Below are positions 1-8,900 of a stretch of 64,000 nucleotides of DNA, piece by piece. The notes under the pieces were generated by a model. The model did not search any database. It saw nothing but the letters and a program-made list of their open reading frames with translations, and was not told the DNA's origin. Every line of letters begins with the position of its first letter. The first letter of the stretch is position 1. The DNA is taken from positions 72,941,365 through 73,005,364 of the forward strand of contig NC_084489.1 of assembly GCF_030035675.1 (NCBI RefSeq), in the 5' to 3' direction. The stretch is from Rhineura floridana (taxonomy: Eukaryota > Chordata > Lepidosauria > Squamata > Rhineuridae). A program made the translations under genes and the position numbers.

Positions 1-373
1 CATGCACCAAAAATGTAAAGTGTGACTGTGACAACTAGCTGTTGGTAGGTAAGCTGACTGAGTACTTGGAAGCAAACCTGGGTTTGCTGTTACAGAATGT
101 GTGGCATGGCCCGAGATGTGAGGTTCTGAAGAGTAAACTAGGGCAGCTTCAGACATGAATTCATCATGCCAAAAGCTTGTGATCTCTGGAATGTCTGTGG
201 CTGCATTTGGATGTGGGGGTTATTGCATTATTTTTCCTGATTATGATGCTAGCCAATTTTTAATGTGCCTTCCACACTGCAGTACCTGTTGCGTTATGGA
301 ACTGTGGTTTTTTCACATATAAGGTGCCACCGCACTAAATTTCATTCACAATAGTAGGCTCTTGGAGGTCACT
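1..373. other. 5' flank, mostly unclassified
   Basis: No coding exon or RNA gene is visible. The last 40 or so bases (from about 330) may already belong to the BovB-like 3' end that follows, since they run into it without a break. Confidence 0.4.
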
Positions 374-437
374 GATTCATAGGGTCGCCATAAGTCGTAA
401 TCGACTTGAAGGCACATAACAACAACAACAACAACAG
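374..437 (+). repeat. BovB/RTE-type 3' tail with (AAC)n
   Basis: The stretch reads CATAGGGTCGCCATAAGTCG, then an AATCGACTTGAAGGCA block, then (AAC)n. This is the 3' end shared by BovB LINEs and the Sauria-type SINEs that use BovB machinery. The same block ends the SINEs at 4388-4634, 13427-13617 and 58091-58312. No SINE head is visible, so it may be the 3' tip of a 5'-truncated BovB LINE. Confidence 0.7.
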
Positions 438-999
438 TAGGCATGGTGTGATGCAAGAACAAAAATCCTAGGACATGTCACCACCACCACTTTGTGAGCA
501 TGCACACTTCTGTATGACAGCATACCAACCCAAAGTCCCTTATGTGAGCAGTGGTGCATGATCCTAAGAAAACTGTGGGGGGGGGAATTGCCAAACTTCT
601 GCAATTTGGGGTGTTAACGGGGTTGCAATCAGATTTTTTTCTGAAAGCAGTTAACATGGAAATGAGTGGCAAAATTCCACTGAATTCTGCTAGATTTCCA
701 GAAGTGGCTTTTACATCATATGAAAGATAGCATAAAATGTGAAAATTAACAGGTAAGGAAACATTGGGAAAATGGAATAAAGTGCTGTCTGAATGCAGCC
801 TCTGTTCCTAACAATGGTCTACAGTTGTTCCTAAGGCCAGAACTACACATAGCATCCAGCCTTGGCTTCCGGCTCCCACTTACCTCTTCTCTTCTATAGA
901 GCAACTTGCCACTTTTCCCCTACCACTCACCCCTGAATCCACTTCTGCCCCAGGCAGGGCTCCAGATCTGGGTTTTCATTGTGAGCCGGCACCTGAAAT
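438..999. other. Intergenic, nothing recognised
   Basis: AT-rich sequence with a short G run near 578. I see no repeat terminus, exon or RNA gene. Confidence 0.4.
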
Positions 1000-1335
1000 T
1001 GTTTTATTATTTTTTAAAAATATTTCTATCCCACCCTTCTACGCTACAATAAGGGAACTCAGGGGGGCTCACAATAAAATTGTACACAGTAAAACACACA
1101 CACAAAAACATTAAAATACATAAAAATACATAGAGTTAAGAAATCATGGGGAGTGATATTAAAAAGGGACTAAAGAGGTAAAACTAAAAAGGGGGGGAAT
1201 AACATCATATTCAGGCTATACTTTCAGTCTCTCCCAAAGGCTCTCCAGAACAAAATGTTCTTCAGAAGTCTCTGGAACACCATCAGGAAGGGAACAGAGT
1301 GGCCTTCTTGGGGTACAGTATTCAAAAGCAAACCA
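1000..1335 (-). mobile_element. LINE 3' end, antisense
   Basis: Read on the minus strand, a degraded C-terminal coding tail is followed by a T-rich 3' UTR and a closing GTGAGC...GGGTGGGATAGAAA block. This arrangement is typical of L2/CR1-group LINE 3' ends in squamates. It is strongly 5'-truncated. Similar antisense copies lie at 37320-37540 and 41470-41830. Confidence 0.5.
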
Positions 1336-1983
1336 AGGTTTGCCATTATGTCTGAACTGAGTCACGGAACTGGCTACATAAACCATAGGTTATGACCATG
1401 GCCATCTGCTCATCTCTTGCTTCTTCCGTCTCCTTGTGCTCTAGATTCTGTGTGGAGAACCTGGTCTGCATCTAACCAAAGTTACCTATTACATCCAAAC
1501 CAGGGAACTCTGGTTTAATGTTGATTAGATCCTGGCTTATTATTCCTATTTATTAATCAAAATTAAAAAAGAGTTCCCTGAGTTAGATATGATGAAGAAC
1601 TCTGTTGAACATGAATCTCTGTGCCAAAACATTAGGGTAATGGGTCAGGCATGCAGCAACAGCCTTCATCCCCATTTTATAAACCATGTTTTAGGGTGCC
1701 GGGAACGAACATCCAAATCCAGCCAGTTTGTAGGCTCATAATCCTGATTTTGGAATGAGCTTGCCAAATAGGTACAAATAAGTTTTATATTGTTTCCATG
1801 TTTTTCTTGTGTTCACTAGGAATCTATTGGGTGTCAACTCATAACCCTTGTATAATGATTTGGTCTATGAATGATATTCAGTATGGACATTCTGCGCATG
1901 CATTTCTTGGTTATAACCATTTCTATGTGCAACACATCAATATTAAGCCTCTAAGGCTCAATATTGAGCCAGTACCTATTTCT
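1336..1983. other. Intergenic, nothing recognised
   Basis: Unique-looking AT-rich sequence. The open frame starting at 1798 has no family resemblance and runs into the SINE and hAT copies downstream, so it is not called as a gene. Confidence 0.4.
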
Positions 1984-2230
1984 CAGGATAACCTAACTCA
2001 CAGGGTTGTGGTGAAGATAACATTGGGGAAGGGAGAACCATATATACCAGGGGTGGAGAACCTGTGGCAATCCAGATGTTGCTGGATTCCAACTCCCAGC
2101 AGCCCACCCAGCCTGGCTAATGGTCAGGGATGATGGAAGTTATAGTCTAACAACAGGACCACAGGTACTCTATCCTAGATGTATGCTGTCTCAAGCTCCT
2201 TGGAAGAAGGATGTCATGGCTTATCCCTGC
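1984..2230 (+). repeat. tRNA-type SINE 3' half, split by a hAT MITE
   Basis: The left part (about 1984-2047) carries CTCACAGGGTTGTGGTGAAG and the following GGGGAAGGGAGAACCAT motif of the squamate tRNA-derived SINE. The right part (about 2179-2230) continues with TCAAGCTCCTTGGAAGAAGG, the expected next segment. Compare the uninterrupted copy at 34425-34665. The tRNA head is missing. Confidence 0.65.
2048..2178. mobile_element. hAT-type MITE (CAGGGGTGG family)
   Basis: It begins CAGGGGTGGAGAACCTGTGG, has the CAACTCCCAGCAGCCC body and an inverted partner GATGGAAGTTATAGTC. It is flanked by ATATATAC (2040-2047) and ATGTATGC (2179-2186), an 8-bp target duplication with 6/8 identity. It sits inside a SINE, so it is the younger of the two. 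Non-autonomous: no transposase. Confidence 0.7.
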
Positions 2231-3000
2231 CCAGATGTTAAACCTGAGGTCTCCTCACATGAGGAAGGGGAGCACAGCCTCCAGCAGATCTCCACACAGC
2301 CAATCATCCTGAGGAGCCATCTGATCTTGACACCCCTGTCCTAGGGACAGAGGTCCCCACATCAGCTTCCTGGGTTCCTGGTCAGCTCTCAGATCCTCAC
2401 TCATCTTCCTCAAGAGCAGAGAGAGGGTGGGCCAGGCAGGAGCTTCAGAACTGCCTTTGAAGTGTCTGGCAAGCTACCCGTGAGGCTAGGAGCACATGGA
2501 AACACTTGCACCCATCTGGACATGACTGAGAGCAAGGAAGGAGGTGGATCCCAGTCTGAGCCATTTCTTCGCTTATGTGATTCAGCTGCTGGCCTGCAGT
2601 AAATACCGTACATTCCTGCCCCATGTGTTCATCATTATCTTACGCACAGAAAACATTCTAACATATTCCTTCTAAAAGGTCTTTTCAAAATTAGCAAGGT
2701 TGGTAAGAAGCATAATGTCTTCGCCTTCCACTTGGAATCAATTTTAGTCAAGAAAGAAACACATACAAGAGCAGGCATATTAGATATCTATTCATAGATC
2801 ACATTGCCCCGGGATTGTAAGCTGGCAAGGCATTTGAACTCAGCACATCAAAAGATATTTGAAGTGGAGCAACTAAAAACAAAAACAAAACCTTCCTTCT
2901 GCTCACTTCCCCAGGTATACTTCTGTTGCACCCTAACAAGCCTGTGGTGAATATAAAAGGGGATAATACCTTGGACTGCATCTATGGCTATATAATAATG
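2231..3000. other. Intergenic, nothing firm
   Basis: The part at 2240-2620 is more GC-rich and may be an old unclassified repeat. Open frames here (for example minus strand 2410-2613) show no recognisable domain. Confidence 0.35.
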
Positions 3001-3004
3001 TATT

Positions 3005-3080
3005 GTGGTTGACCTATCAGCTGCCTTTGATACTGTGGACCATTTTGTTGACCTGTTTTCTGTAGACACTGGCTGGATTG
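3005..3080 (+). mobile_element. LINE reverse-transcriptase relic (motif A)
   Basis: Frame 3005-3080 translates to DLSAAFDTVDH, the palm motif A signature of L2/CR1-group LINE reverse transcriptases, followed by a stop. No YADD motif or further RT domain is visible nearby. It is a short, old remnant. Confidence 0.6.
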
Positions 3081-3085
3081 AATAG

Positions 3086-3503
3086 ACAAAACTCTCTCCA
3101 ATCTCTTTGATATACTCAGCCTCCAGGGAGTGAAACTGATGAGCTGTACTCACCTGACCTGAGAGTTATTTCTCTTGCTTACATATGGTCAGCTGAAGAG
3201 AAAACTCTTTCTCTAATCCTTTGTTTAGCTTTGAAGATGTTTCCTCAGAGTTGGCTAGATCTGTCTTATAAAGGGCATCGATAGTGGGTGGCTCCTAGCT
3301 ATACTCCACCTGTCTGGGCGATGGCTGGAAAAACACGCTTAGCAGTTTGAGTGTAACCATCACGATAGTGGTGCAGTAGTAAATTGTGAAAGGCAGGAGC
3401 TCATGATGATAGCCTCTATAACTGTGGTCCCAAGCAAAGTCCAACAATGCAGACAGCTGCACTCGCACACCAAAGAGGAGCAGTGCATATCATAATGCCC
3501 AGC
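3086..3503. other. Intergenic, nothing recognised
   Basis: No terminus, exon or RNA gene is seen between the RT relic and the Harbinger-like element. Confidence 0.35.
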
Positions 3504-3506
3504 TTA

Positions 3507-3799
3507 GGGCCCATCTGCACTATATATTGAAAGCAGTATTATACCACTTTAAACAGAAAAATAGGGTGCCGAGAGTTAGGAGGCTCCTATTCCTCTGACA
3601 GAAATGCAATTCCCAGAGTTCCCTGGGAAGAGAGACTGAATGTTAAACTACTCCGGGAATTGTAGCTTTGTGAGGGGAATAGGTCTCCTGACAAAGCTCA
3701 ACACCTGTAACAACCTACTGATCCCAGGATTCTTTCAGGAAAGCCATGTTAGTTTAAAGTGACATGATACTGTTTTAAAAGTATAATGCAGATGGGACC
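3507..3799. mobile_element. PIF/Harbinger-like MITE
   Basis: The terminal inverted repeats GGGCCCATCTGCA and TGCAGATGGGACC bound a largely palindromic 293-bp body. The body carries GGGAATTGTAGCTTTGTGAG and its mirror. Flanking TTA at 3504-3506 and 3800-3802 is the 3-bp TWA duplication typical of PIF/Harbinger. No transposase. Relatives lie at 11407-11740, 26473-26900, 45385-45520 and 57120-57295. Confidence 0.7.
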
Positions 3800-3802
3800 T
3801 TA

Positions 3803-3897
3803 CTAGGATTAGCATGACTGCATTCCTGTGCATACTTACCTGAGCTGGGAGTGGGAGTAAGCTTCACTGCAGTCAGTGGTGCTTCCTTCTAACTGCA
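3803..3897. repeat. Short palindromic interspersed repeat
   Basis: A copy of the squamate family whose core is ACTTACCTGGGAGTAAG...CACTGAA...AGTGGGACT. It lies directly against the Harbinger-like MITE. Other copies are at 13125-13210, 13628-13712, 13806-13895, 14001-14072, 34858-34958 and 37800-37858. Family class unknown to me. Confidence 0.5.
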
Positions 3898-4377
3898 TTG
3901 AGCTTTAACAAAACATCTGTAGCCAGCTGAAATGCAACCTTTAGCTTTTAATTCAAAATGCAAAAAATAATGCAAAGAAGTGCTATAATTTAAACTGCTC
4001 GCATCAAGTAAGAATCCAATCAAAGGAAAGGTGTATCCAGCCACGCTTTGATTCTCTGCCTCATTCTCTGACCTTTTCTTTGTTAATCTGTCGCAAATGA
4101 ACTTGAAAGTCTCATTATTACCTCATTCACTCGCCAGAACAAGGTGGGTCCTTTGGATACCCAGGCACTTCAGCAGACGCCATCATTGCTCCTGCTTTGA
4201 AAAAAAGTCCCTGAGTTGTGCTCCCCTGTTTTCCCTCCCTCTACTATATCACTGGTGAGGCAGGTTTTTTGCAGTGGAGAGGGGTGGGGATATCCAAGCT
4301 TGTGATGTTTGCAGTCTGGAAACTGATGCTGTTTTAAAATTGAATGATGTCTGGGTAAACTACCTGCTCCCACATAC
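3898..4377. other. Intergenic, nothing recognised
   Basis: Unique-looking sequence up to the target duplication of the 5S-headed SINE. Confidence 0.4.
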
Positions 4378-4387
4378 TCAGCTTACA

Positions 4388-4634
4388 TTGTTGTTGCTAT
4401 ATGCCTTCAAGTCGATTACGACTACTTATGGTGACCCTATGAATCTTTTTTTGATATATTCATAGGGTTTTCATGGTAAGAGGTATTCAGAGGTGGTTTA
4501 CCATTGCCTGCCTCTAAGCCTACGGCACCCAGTATTCCCAGGTAGTCTCCCATCCAAGTACTAACCAGGCCTGACCCTGCTTAGCTTCCGAGATCAGACG
4601 AGATCGGCGTGTTCAGGATAGTATGGCCGTAGGC
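4388..4634 (-). repeat. 5S rRNA-headed SINE with BovB-type tail
   Basis: On the minus strand, 4634 to 4518 is a near-complete 5S rRNA sequence (117 nt). It includes the internal promoter region with GTCTGATCTCGGAAGCTAAG, then a body with GGCAATGGTAAACCACCTCT and a tail AATCGACTTGAAGGCATATA ending in (CAA)n. TCAGCTTACA is duplicated perfectly at 4378-4387 and 4635-4644, proving retroposition. It is not a functional 5S gene. Body and tail match the tRNA-headed SINE at 58091-58312. Confidence 0.93.
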
Positions 4635-4734
4635 TCAGCTTACAGAGCTGTAAATAAATATACATTTTAGTTATATACTTGCATACCTTCCCCTCAGAAG
4701 GAAGCTGATGTTATAAAAGTCTGTTCCACCAAAA

Positions 4735-5071
4735 CAGGGGAGCCTGGGGGCCAAACGTGGCCCTCCAAGCATCTCTCTCTGGCCGTTGGGACTCTCCGCA
4801 GGCCACATCCCCTCACTGGCCCTTCTTCACACCCTTCTCGAGTATTTTCGCTTGACTAGAATGTGGCCTTGAACTATGATCATGCCTCTTCCTTGCATGT
4901 ATCCTCATACAGGAGGTTGTGGAGAAACTAGCACACTGCTCCATGGTGAAATTTGCATTCATTGCTCTGTCTGCTTTTGTCACTGGCTCCACCCACCACT
5001 GGGCTGTGTTCCCTGGGAGGTTACCCAGAAGGGAATGTGGGCCTCTGGCCAAAAAAGGTCCCTCAACTCTA
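4735..5071. mobile_element. hAT-type non-autonomous element, eroded
   Basis: It starts CAGGGGAGCCTGGGGGCC and continues with GTGGCCCTCCAAGCATCTCT, a common squamate hAT-like sequence. The right end near CCAAAAAAGGTCCCTCAAC is degraded and no clear target duplication is left. The frame of about 120 codons crossing it is fortuitous. Confidence 0.5.
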
Positions 5072-5920
5072 CAGCTTCCTACCGGGAAGAAGGGAACTAT
5101 GAATCAGTTACAGTTTCCATATGGCTTATCTCGTCCTCTATAATACTGTGGCACCCAGTGAAGTATTCCGTTGGTTCAAAATTAGAAGGGCTTCCCAACG
5201 AGAAGTGCATAATTCTGTCTGCATGGTCTGGACTTTGAGCTTACTTAACTGCTCTTGTGCAATCCCTTGGCAGAGATGCCAAGGTAACTACAAAGCTTTC
5301 ATTCTGGAAAACAGGCAGGTGACTGCAGAGTTGAAAAACCTGGCCTGTTGTTGCAACTCTAGCAGCAGCTACTACAGAGTGCTTTTTTTATTACTACTGC
5401 TCTTTGAATTCTGCTTGTGGGTTAATGAGAGTTCAAAAGGTCTTTATCACAGCTTCAGACTCTGCAAATTGTAATTGCTGCAAAAAAAAGAGAAAGAGGG
5501 GACCTAATAATGCACTTTATGGGCAGAATCAGACCCAGTTCAAAGGAGAAGTTGATTTGCTTTGCACTGAGCAATTTCTCCCTCTTCTTCAAGATGACAA
5601 ATGTTAACCAGTAGGTATGGATCTAGTCCCTTCTTTCTTTCCTGAAACCCCTGGATGTTTGGCCTGTCACACTATAGTCTCTCTGCAGATAGCCACACTG
5701 TCAGCAGCTCTTTCAGGGAAAGTAGGGGAAGAGTGGATTACGGCAGGAATGTTGCAGCAGGAAGCCCTGGTTCTCACCTGTGTATGATCCAGGACTGCAT
5801 TTGTGTCCTGCTTCAGTGCTTTTAAGCATCCTTTATCAGAGGCCTGAGCAGGGTGGACTGTCAGGCAAAAATGAAGGCAGGGAATCATGGACAAGAACCT
5901 GAAATCCATCCTGGTTACAA
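5072..5920. other. Intergenic, nothing recognised
   Basis: Mixed-composition sequence. Short open frames near 5121 and 5404 carry no domain signature. Confidence 0.35.
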
Positions 5921-5924
5921 CATC

Positions 5925-6088
5925 TGGCCTAATTTTTGTGCTTTTACATTTTTCTCTATCCCACTCACCCCTTCCTGCTTTTCATCTTGCCTGATGAAAA
6001 GTTCTGGGGAATGCAAAAACATGCTCACTATTTGAGACATTTTGGGCGGTCCTAAAAAAGATATTGACCAACTGTGGATTTTGGAGTG
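5925..6088 (+). repeat. Unclassified repeat, copy 1
   Basis: It ends in GATATTGACCAACTGTGGAT and TTTTGGAG after a pyrimidine-rich stretch (CTATCCCACTCACCCCTTCC). A second diverged copy in the same orientation lies at 6590-6752. The ending resembles the TTGGTCTAATAAAGGTAT-type termini common in reptile repeats; class not determined. Confidence 0.45.
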
Positions 6089-6589
6089 CGCATTTTTTCT
6101 CTTACATACCAAATAGCTACCTTTGCTTTTTATGTTGCCTTGGAGAATACCAAATCTAGCTGTTCAGGGCAGATCTATTACCAGAGGCAAATGCTTTTTT
6201 TATCCCCTGAAAAAGAGAGTTTGCACGTTGAACATTGCATCCCTACTAGCCACTAGGCTTTGACTGACTCTTTTACCAGTATAACAATTAACAAGTAATC
6301 TCCAGCTTTACCAATATAAGGATTTCCATGTAACTCTTTTTACATCTGATTTTGGCTTACACAGAAATCTGTATGCTTCACTTAAGGTGTGAGAGAGATC
6401 TAGGTAACAGCCAGGCACTGTGTTTCCAAAAGTGGGGATCACCCATTGCTTTTTCATCCCAGGGCCCAGAATCCTAGGTGCAACCTGAAGTTACCAAGCA
6501 CATTGCAGCAACTAATTCAGTCTGCAGTCTCCATCTTCACTAACTAAATGTAGACCTCAAGGCTTCAACAGCCACCTCATTTTTCTATC
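6089..6589. other. Intergenic, nothing recognised
   Basis: Separates the two copies of the unclassified repeat; no feature seen. Confidence 0.35.
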
Positions 6590-6752
6590 TCTTTGCTTTT
6601 TATTTTTCCTCATCCCCCCCCCGCCTCACAACTCCTGCTTTGTGTAACTTCTTGGCTTGCATTTCTCTGCAGAAATTGAAAGCTTGCCACCAGCTTGTGA
6701 CATTTCAGTTGGCCTAGTAAAGGTATTGCCCAACGATGGATTTTGGAGTTCC
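6590..6752 (+). repeat. Unclassified repeat, copy 2
   Basis: It has a pyrimidine-rich stretch with C8, then CATTTCAGTTGGCCTAGTAA, AGGTATTGCCCAACGATGGA and TTTTGGAG. It aligns in order with 5925-6088, about 660 bp upstream. This is either a local duplication or two insertions of one family. Confidence 0.45.
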
Positions 6753-7134
6753 TTTCACTTCTGGAATTCTACCATCCAGATCAGAGAAAATAACTCCCAC
6801 ATGGTCATGGGGTGCATCTCAGTTTAAACACTTGGCATTCTTATGCCACGCAGCACAAAGTCGCGGCTGGCAATCAATCCACTGGCTGACCAGGAAAAGA
6901 AACTAAGACTCTTGTGCCTTTATCAGCCAGTTTGACGTAACAGAAATCAGCAAGTGAAACTTTTCATAGCATGGGGATACACACCACTTTTTAATCTCTG
7001 CATTATCAAGCTGCTCTTAAAAGTCAGCACTACACTGGCCAGCTGAAAGTTGGCAGAAGAAGGTTCACTTTTGTTTCACATTTCCTGGGTCAGTTGGCCT
7101 TTTACAGATGACTCAGTGCAGAGTTAGGAAGAGC
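6753..7134. other. Intergenic, nothing recognised
   Basis: Unique-looking sequence ahead of the hAT element's target duplication. Confidence 0.35.
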
Positions 7135-7142
7135 ACCTAAGC

Positions 7143-7517
7143 CAGGGTTGGGGATTCTTTTTCAGCTCAAGGGCCACACTGTCTTCTGGTCAACCTTCCG
7201 AGGGCCACACGCTAGTGGTGAGCAGGGCCAGAGTCAAAAGTGGGTGGAGGAACGCATGTGAATTTCAGTTTTGTACAGTAGGTTTGTTTCTTCTACATGC
7301 TCTCTCACACACTCTTCTAGCCTCTACCCAGGCAAGCGAGAAGACAGTTCAAGACCACATTGCAGCCAGGCATAACCACTCACAAAGGGTGCAATGCAGT
7401 GCCAATGAGGGGTGTTGGCCTGCTAAGGAGGTGTGGCCTGGTGAGTTTTGTGGGCAAAAGAGAGAGATCTGGAAGTCTGTATTTGTCCCGCCGCAAGCCT
7501 GAGGTTCCTCACCCCTG
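7143..7517. mobile_element. hAT-type non-autonomous element with 8-bp TSD
   Basis: The termini are CAGGGTTGGGGATTC and GAGGTTCCTCACCCCTG. The flanks ACCTAAGC (7135-7142) and GCCTAAGC (7518-7525) form an 8-bp duplication with 7/8 identity, as expected for hAT. The 375-bp interior has GGGCCACAC blocks and no transposase. A relative lies at 43899-44302. Confidence 0.8.
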
Positions 7518-7525
7518 GCCTAAGC

Positions 7526-7890
7526 CTTTAACTTCAGTGGTGTTAGGCATGACTAATTTTAGTGTAATTTAAGAATGCACATTGGCCTAAGCTGAATGCC
7601 TTAATTCTGCATGTCCAATTGAGATTTGGGAGATAGCTGGAGCCCAGGATTTTTAGGACTCCAGTCAGGCTCTAGGGCCAAACTAGACAAAATGCAGGAG
7701 TGAGACCCTGATGGGTTTTACTTTTAATCAAATACAAATGGGAGATGGAGTATGTAAATTTGATAGGTGCCCCAGAGTAAATGGGGGACAGGCTGCTTAA
7801 CCCTTTCCCTCTGTGTTTTTTCTCCTTTCAGAATCACTGGTAAAGATACTTCCCCATCCATGGGGGGATACAAGGTTCCCACATTTTCTT
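7526..7890. other. Intergenic, nothing recognised
   Basis: The 5' part of the open frame that begins at 7767 has no LINE similarity and is probably read-in from flank; the LINE match starts near 7891. Confidence 0.35.
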
Positions 7891-8430
7891 GCCTCTACTC
7901 CTTGACCCTGGCCATTGCTTCTCCAATTAAATTCCAGGACCAGTTCAAGGTTCTGGTTTTGGTGCACAAAGCCCTACATAGCTTGGAACCAGGATTCCTG
8001 AAAGATCACCTCACCCCTTATATACCCAGTCGATCACTACACTCTGCAGGTGAGAACCTCCTGCAGGTACCATCTTATCAAGAGGTACGTTCCGCACAAC
8101 ATAGGAAGCAGACCTTTAGTGTTGTTGCACCAACACTCTGGAATTCCCTCCCCTTAAATATTAGACAGGCACCATCTCTGTTATCTTTTTGGCACCTACT
8201 GAAGACCTTCGTCTTTCAACAAGCCTTTTAAATAGAGACCTTATCCCAGTCTGTGTCTGTGCTGGAACTGCTTTTTAAGATGTTTTTAAAGTTGTTTTGT
8301 TTTTAAAGATGTTTTGTTTTAATATGCTTTAAAGTCTTTTGTTTTTAAGATGTTTTAAAGTGTTTTTAGTGTTTTTGTTTGCCGCCCTGGGCTTCTTATG
8401 GGAGGAAGGGTGGGCCATAAATAAATAAAT
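7891..8430 (+). mobile_element. L2-clade LINE, 5'-truncated 3' end
   Basis: Codons up to 8231 encode the conserved LINE C-terminus: FKVLVLVHKALH, then a PSRSLHSAGENLLQVPS block, then VVAPTLWNSLPLNIRQAPSL, ending in QQAF and a stop. A T-rich 3' UTR with repeated GTTTTTAAAG units follows, then GCCGCCCTGGGC...GGGAGGAAGGGTGGGCC and (AAAT)n. The catalytic RT and EN parts are absent. Same subfamily as 30105-30397. Confidence 0.85.
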
Positions 8431-8900
8431 GCACACACAAACACATGCTATCAGGACAACCTGGTATGCATTGCCAAAAAAGAAAGAAAGAGGATTTACA
8501 TTACCACAGTAGAGGACAAAATTTGCATATGGCAACATACATATTTGGGTACTATAATTTTCATAGAAATACCACACAACTCTCCATGATCGGGAAGACA
8601 CCAGGGGACTTGTGTGTTGGCCTGCTCAGTCTGCTGACCAGGTGCTGCTGTTAGATGGAAATATTCCAGGTGCCTGCACTGCCTTTTTATGGTTCCTTAT
8701 CATTAAACCAGGCTTGGACTGTCCTCAGGCAGTCCTTCAAAACTGAGGACCATCCTCTGTAAAGTAGGACACATGGCCACCCTCTATGCTACATTTTAGT
8801 AAAATCTTACAAGTCTCATCTACTTTGCCCTTGAAATCGATAGGACATATTTCTAAGCAAACACAGATAGGACCTGTGTTGTTTGCACAGATGCCTGCCT
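8431..8900. other. Intergenic, nothing recognised
   Basis: Between two LINE copies. The exact 5' limit of the downstream L2 could lie anywhere from about 8890 to 9000. Confidence 0.35.

Noticed and set aside
4518-4634. A 5S rRNA gene on the minus strand
   Set aside because: It is followed by a SINE body and BovB-type tail and bounded by a 10-bp target duplication, so it is the head of a retroposed SINE.
4876-5238. 120-codon open frame
   Set aside because: Lies largely in a degraded hAT element and has an equally plausible antisense frame.
7767-8231. 154-codon open frame as a host gene
   Set aside because: Its C-terminal two thirds is the conserved end of an L2 LINE protein.
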